Below, in pieces: positions 7,780 to 10,224 of a DNA stretch of 10,224 nt (the stretch's first letter is position 1; each line of letters begins with the position of its first letter). The notes under the pieces are model-generated. The model was not told the DNA's origin. It searched no databases and was given only the letters and a program-made list of their open reading frames with translations. The stretch comes from an uncultured Selenomonadaceae bacterium. GTDB taxonomy: Bacteria; Bacillota; Negativicutes; Selenomonadales; Selenomonadaceae. The position numbers and the translations under genes were made by a program. The stretch covers positions 1 to 10,224 of the forward strand of contig CAJOOE010000199.1 of the NCBI GenBank assembly GCA_905236145.1, read 5' to 3'.

Positions 7780-9015
7780 TTATCTGACCAAGCTGTACAT
7801 CAAATCTTCCTGCTTGCGTAAACATTTCATCAGTTCAAAGCGTTCCAAAATCGTTTCGCGGGCACGTTGCCCCATTTTTTTCGCACGTTCCGGATCTTCG
7901 AGCATTTCCTCAATTTTCCGGGCAATATGGTAAGGCGAGCGGAACTCTGCCAAAAATCCGTTTACGCCGTCCTCCATTACTTCTTCGACCGGCGGAGTTT
8001 TTGAGCCGACCATCGGACAGCCGAAACTCATGGCCTCAAGGAACGACCAACTCAAGACAAAGGGACGGGTAAGGTAGACGTGACAGCTTGACGCACGCAA
8101 AATTTTCTGATAATCGCCGCGATTCCGAAGTCCGACAAAATGGACGCGAGAAGTGTCGTAACCGCCTTTTTTCTCCTCTTCCTGCTGATAACTCGTGTCT
8201 TTAAGCTGGGCACCGTAACAAACTCTGTCTTTACCGACCAAGACAACGTGAGCCTTCGGACGGCGTTGCAGAACATAGCGGATCGCGTCCATGAAGTAAG
8301 GAAATCCGCGATACATTTCAAAGCCGCGTGAAACGTAAGTTATAATCTCGGAACCTTCCGGCAGATTCAAACCGACATCTTCAAGGACAAGACCGGGACG
8401 GGTGCCGCTGGGGTGAGGTGAGCAGAAATTTGTATCAATTCCCTCGTGAATAATATTCAATTTCGGCTTGTATTCGTCCGGGAATTGGGAGTATTGCCAC
8501 TTCGTCGGAGTAACGCCGGCATCGCAAAGTTCAAGGTTAATCAAATGATGAGCGTTGCGGGTGCGGATTGAAATTTTATTCGGCATTTGCGGGACTTCGT
8601 CCGGCCACCAATAACAATCGCTGTCGTCGGCAAGGTAGTACCATTCAAAATAACCCATGATCGGGACTTTCGGATACAAATCCTTGCAGTAAAGAGTGGA
8701 ACCCCAGCCGGTATGACCGATAATAACGTCGGGCTTGATATTTTTTTCGCGGGCAAGCCATTCCATGGCACGGGCGACGGCTTGACCTTCGACGACGGCC
8801 TCGGCCGCCGGACGCAAAGGCCCGCAAGTTTTAATCCACTCCTCCGCCTTTTCATTCGGCTTTGCGTAAAGAGCAAGGGTAACGCCTTTGAGTTGAGAGT
8901 TGATTGAATTTTCCTTCGACAAAAAATATACCTGATTTTCCGGATTCTGAGCAAGGTACGGAGCGATGTTCAGATATTGAGCCGGAAACGAAGGATGCAT
9001 GATAAAAATAACCAA
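7780..9015 (-). CDS. GT4-family glycosyltransferase with 'Glyco_trans_4_3'-like N-terminus
   Basis: The 411-residue product is a GT-B retaining glycosyltransferase, probably cytosolic or membrane-associated. The N-terminal lobe begins with a beta strand leading to HPSFPAQY (7-14), typical of the group-4 subtype. VIIGHTGWGSTLYCKDLYP is at 97-115 and GYFEWYY at 121-127. The C-terminal lobe has HEGID (190-194), SRGFEMYRGFPYFMDAI (229-245) and LVGKDR (259-264). The donor-site segment SWSFLEAMSFGCPMVGS (322-338), with Glu327, precedes PPVEEVMEDGVNGFL. The donor sugar is not predictable. The TTG start keeps the first beta strand intact and has AAGGAAGA 7 bases upstream; starting at the internal ATG (codon 6) would remove the strand. 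Codon use is closer to glgA than to its neighbours, suggesting good expression. It is the first gene of the operon with the second glycosyltransferase and mutS. Confidence 0.94.
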   Translation of the reverse strand: MVIFIMHPSFPAQYLNIAPYLAQNPENQVYFLSKENSINSQLKGVTLALYAKPNEKAEEWIKTCGPLRPAAEAVVEGQAVARAMEWLAREKNIKPDVIIGHTGWGSTLYCKDLYPKVPIMGYFEWYYLADDSDCYWWPDEVPQMPNKISIRTRNAHHLINLELCDAGVTPTKWQYSQFPDEYKPKLNIIHEGIDTNFCSPHPSGTRPGLVLEDVGLNLPEGSEIITYVSRGFEMYRGFPYFMDAIRYVLQRRPKAHVVLVGKDRVCYGAQLKDTSYQQEEEKKGGYDTSRVHFVGLRNRGDYQKILRASSCHVYLTRPFVLSWSFLEAMSFGCPMVGSKTPPVEEVMEDGVNGFLAEFRSPYHIARKIEEMLEDPERAKKMGQRARETILERFELMKCLRKQEDLMYSLVR

Positions 9016-9022
9016 GACAAAA

Positions 9023-9030
9023 TCTTCCTT
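9023..9030 (-). promoter_or_regulatory. Ribosome-binding site supporting a TTG start
   Basis: AAGGAAGA on the minus strand lies 7 bases before the TTG at 9015-9013. No ATG or GTG is in frame nearby upstream, so this site decides the start of the first glycosyltransferase. Confidence 0.7.
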
Positions 9031-9049
9031 TCCAAAAAAATAATTTCAG

Positions 9050-9070
9050 AGAATTATAAACTTAAATTCT
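9050..9070 (-). promoter_or_regulatory. Candidate -10 box with overlapping inverted repeat, glycosyltransferase operon
   Basis: A perfect TATAAT on the minus strand (9058-9053) would start transcription about 30 bases before the glycosyltransferase start. The matching -35 (ATGTGA at 9081-9076, 17-base spacer) is poor, with 3 of 6 matches. The box lies inside an inverted repeat, AGAATT-9 bases-AATTCT (9050-9070), which could be an operator. The region is AT-rich, so chance occurrence is possible. Confidence 0.35.
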
Positions 9071-9100
9071 TACAATCACATTAAAAAAACTCTGTGGTAC

Positions 9101-9130
9101 AGTTTAATATTTCAACGCCCTTTCTGTCAA
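9101..9130 (-). promoter_or_regulatory. Candidate sigma-A promoter upstream of the glycosyltransferase operon
   Basis: A perfect -35 TTGACA lies at 9130-9125 on the minus strand. The best -10 is TAAACT (9106-9101) at an 18-base spacer, with 4 of 6 matches. It lies directly after the third terminator, which is where an independent operon promoter would be expected. It is an alternative to, or in tandem with, the TATAAT at 9058-9053. Confidence 0.35.
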
Positions 9131-9298
9131 CTTTTTGGTGAAAATAAAACTTCGGCAAATTTTTTTACCGAAGTCGAGATATGTATGAGCAATGTAACTT
9201 GAAAACAAATTAAAAAAGTTTCCCCTGCGACGCTTGAGGAAACAATACAAAAAATCCGGCCGATAGTTCGCCGGAAATTTCGGACAAAAAACGTCCAA
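9104..9298 (-). CDS. Doubtful 64-codon ORF directly after the riboswitch
   Basis: A TTG at 9298-9296 follows a strong SD-like GGGGAGGAG (9311-9303) at a workable spacing, and the frame runs to TAA at 9106-9104. The peptide is rich in Phe, Lys and Arg, with many TTT codons, and I recognise no family. All three terminators lie inside the frame, which argues strongly against it being an ordinary gene. The SD placement after a cobalamin aptamer is the only positive sign. It may be a small protein, a remnant of a lost B12-regulated gene, or chance. Confidence 0.2.
   Translation of the reverse strand: MDVFCPKFPANYRPDFLYCFLKRRRGNFFNLFSSYIAHTYLDFGKKICRSFIFTKKLTERALKY
9141..9174 (-). terminator. Third intrinsic terminator downstream of the riboswitch
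   Basis: On the minus strand ACTTCGGTAAA (9174-9164) pairs over 11 bp, with one wobble, with TTTGCCGAAGT (9159-9149) around a 4-base loop, followed by TTTATTTT. This is the strongest hairpin of the three and insulates the glycosyltransferase operon from upstream transcription. Confidence 0.82.
9212..9243 (-). terminator. Second intrinsic terminator downstream of the riboswitch
   Basis: On the minus strand GTTTCCTC (9243-9236) pairs with GGGGAAAC (9225-9218), with one wobble, around AAGCGTCGCA, which may pair further. Six T follow at 9217-9212. Confidence 0.75.
9249..9275 (-). terminator. First intrinsic terminator, possible riboswitch expression platform
   Basis: On the minus strand TCCGGC pairs with GCCGGA (within 9275-9255), with two more inner pairs possible, and six T follow at 9254-9249. 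It lies about 65 bases after the end of the cobalamin aptamer, so it may be the ligand-controlled terminator. Confidence 0.7.
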
Positions 9299-9334
9299 AA
9301 ATCTCCTCCCCGTCACTCGCAGGTCAAACGGCGA

Positions 9335-9500
9335 TTGTCAATCGGGCAATTCTCCCGGCTCCGGGTCATCGTTCCTCCGCGCCTTCCCAAAGTTTCCTTC
9401 AGTGACATAATTGCGGATTCACTCTCCGTTACGGTGGCGTGACCGCTCCGACTTTCCATCGGATTCCTTATCAAGTCTTGCGACACCCGATCCAACCATT
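9335..9500 (-). promoter_or_regulatory. Cobalamin riboswitch
   Basis: The minus strand from about 9500 to 9341 matches the cobalamin riboswitch core in order. GATAAGGAATCCGATGGAAA is the GGGAA-CCGGTG-AAA equivalent, and its CCGA pairs with TCGG. Next comes the B12 box, GCGGTCACGCCACCGTAA (canonical GCGGTCCCGCCACTGTAA). GTCACTG (canonical CCACTG), GGGAAGGCGC, ACGATGACCCGG and AGCCGGGAGAATTGCC (canonical AGTCAGGAGACCTGCC) follow. A closing stem forms between ATCGGGTG (9491-9484) and TTGCCCGAT (9349-9341). Such elements bind adenosyl- or methylcobalamin and usually repress B12 synthesis, uptake or B12-independent isoenzyme genes. No such gene follows here. It has its own promoter at 9516-9544. 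Confidence 0.93.
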
Positions 9501-9515
9501 ATTAAGTTCAGTGCC

Positions 9516-9544
9516 ATAATAAAATAATCCGGCTGTTCTGTCAA
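9516..9544 (-). promoter_or_regulatory. Sigma-A promoter of the cobalamin riboswitch
   Basis: On the minus strand TTGACA (9544-9539), a 17-base spacer and TATTAT (9521-9516) form a near-consensus promoter with 11 of 12 matches. Transcription would start near 9509, just before the aptamer. The -35 begins 10 bases after the stop of the MotE-like gene, so the riboswitch is an independent unit. Confidence 0.78.
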
Positions 9545-9553
9545 CGAAAATTT

Positions 9554-10180
9554 TTACTGCGTCGTTATATTTTGCGGCAGAGCAATTTGTCTTTGCGTTC
9601 CTTCAAAGAGCATTTGAGTAATTTGAGCCGCCTGTCCCGGTGACATTTTCGCCAAAACTTTTGCGACTGTGTCCTCGTCCATTTTCTGCAAAATCAAGAC
9701 GGCGGTATCCAAATCCAAACTTGTAAGAGCGTTTGCCGCCTCTTCCGGTTTCATTCCGTTGTAAATTCGGGCAAGTTTTGAAATGCGTTTTTTCTCCGCA
9801 GATTCACGCTGACGCATTTGCTCCTCTATTTCCTTGTTGTTTATTTTTACTTCCTTCGACGCTTTCGGCTTACCTTTTTCTTCGGCATTTGCGGATTTTT
9901 CACCGCCGGCTTTATCGTCCTTCTTGCCTTCTTCCTCCTCCGGATTTACTTCTTCTTCGGGAGGCGGCGGCCAGACCACGCCTTCCGGCACATCGAAATA
10001 TTCACCGACGACCGGCAATTTGTAAAGTCCGATTTTTTCATTCGCCATCTGTATATGTTCGTCCGTTATTACGCCCGCATAAATTCCGCCGGCAATCGCA
10101 CCCGCCAAAAGTAACAATAAAATAAAAATTACCAGGAAGAAATTTATTATTTTGCTCACGAATTTATTTTTCTTTGCCAC
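9554..10180 (-). CDS. motE: MotE/YlxF-like flagellar membrane protein
   Basis: From a GTG start the product is 208 residues. A short basic N-terminus is followed by one membrane segment at about 11-35 (FFLVIFILLLLLAGAIAG), then VVWPPPPEEE, an acidic and Lys/Glu-rich linker (about 70-115) and a charged helix (116-137). The C-terminal domain at about 138-192 has MKPEEAANALTSLDLDTAV and MSPGQAAQITQML, resembling the MgtE intracellular N-domain fold. This layout is that of the MotE family (COG3334; YlxF in Bacillus), encoded in flagellar operons; MotE assists the stator protein MotC in other bacteria. A TTG at 10207 extends the frame by 9 codons but has no SD. GTG 10180 has AAAGAAGG (10199-10192) 11 bases upstream and gives a typical MAKKNK start. 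No fliK or other flagellar gene follows, so it seems to end its operon. Confidence 0.85.
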   Translation of the reverse strand: MAKKNKFVSKIINFFLVIFILLLLLAGAIAGGIYAGVITDEHIQMANEKIGLYKLPVVGEYFDVPEGVVWPPPPEEEVNPEEEEGKKDDKAGGEKSANAEEKGKPKASKEVKINNKEIEEQMRQRESAEKKRISKLARIYNGMKPEEAANALTSLDLDTAVLILQKMDEDTVAKVLAKMSPGQAAQITQMLFEGTQRQIALPQNITTQ

Positions 10181-10224
10181 TTCGATACATACCTTCTTTG
10201 CCGTCAACCGAAAAAATTTTTTCT

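Noticed and set aside
9313..9495. 60-codon ORF on the minus strand
   Set aside because: It lies entirely within the cobalamin riboswitch and reflects RNA structure, not protein coding.
9554..10207. Longer MotE-like protein starting at TTG 10207
   Set aside because: No SD site precedes this TTG, while GTG 10180 has AAAGAAGG upstream and a natural N-terminus.
10164..10223. Open frame on the minus strand ending at TAA 10166-10164, possibly the last codons of an upstream flagellar gene such as fliJ
   Set aside because: Only about 20 codons are visible, no motif can be recognised, and overlap with the MotE-like start could be chance.

Overview
The window reads as a chromosomal segment of a flagellated, glycogen-storing member of the Bacillota, most likely in the Negativicutes/Selenomonadales. 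That placement is inferred from the protein types, the rsmD-coaD-coiled-coil gene order, strong Shine-Dalgarno (SD) sites, frequent TTG/GTG starts and the mixed AAA/TTT-plus-CCGG base composition. No taxonomic marker is present, so the genus stays open.

The left part (1-3424) is on the plus strand. It holds the last codons of an unrecognised gene, glycogen synthase (glgA) closed by a clear terminator, then rsmD, coaD and a coiled-coil protein with a glutamine-rich tail, tightly packed as one probable operon. A bidirectional terminator at about 3438-3488 separates this operon from the convergent minus-strand genes.

The middle part (3482-9015) is a minus-strand operon read right to left: a GT4-type glycosyltransferase, a second glycosyltransferase with a degenerate methyltransferase-like N-terminal domain, and mutS. 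No terminator is visible between the three. Both the first gene and mutS use TTG starts supported by SD sites. mutS is not followed by mutL.

The 538-base gap at 9016-9553 is the most interesting stretch. Just after the stop of a MotE-like flagellar gene, a near-consensus sigma-A promoter drives a cobalamin riboswitch on the minus strand. No recognisable B12-related gene follows. Instead there are three successive intrinsic terminators and only a doubtful 64-codon ORF before the glycosyltransferase operon. The arrangement suggests either a B12-controlled small RNA, a small-protein gene, or a riboswitch left behind after loss of its gene.

The right edge (9554-10180) is a MotE/YlxF-like membrane protein, probably the last gene of a flagellar operon that continues outside the window. 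Its closeness to the two glycosyltransferases makes flagellin or cell-surface glycosylation a possible but unproven role for them.
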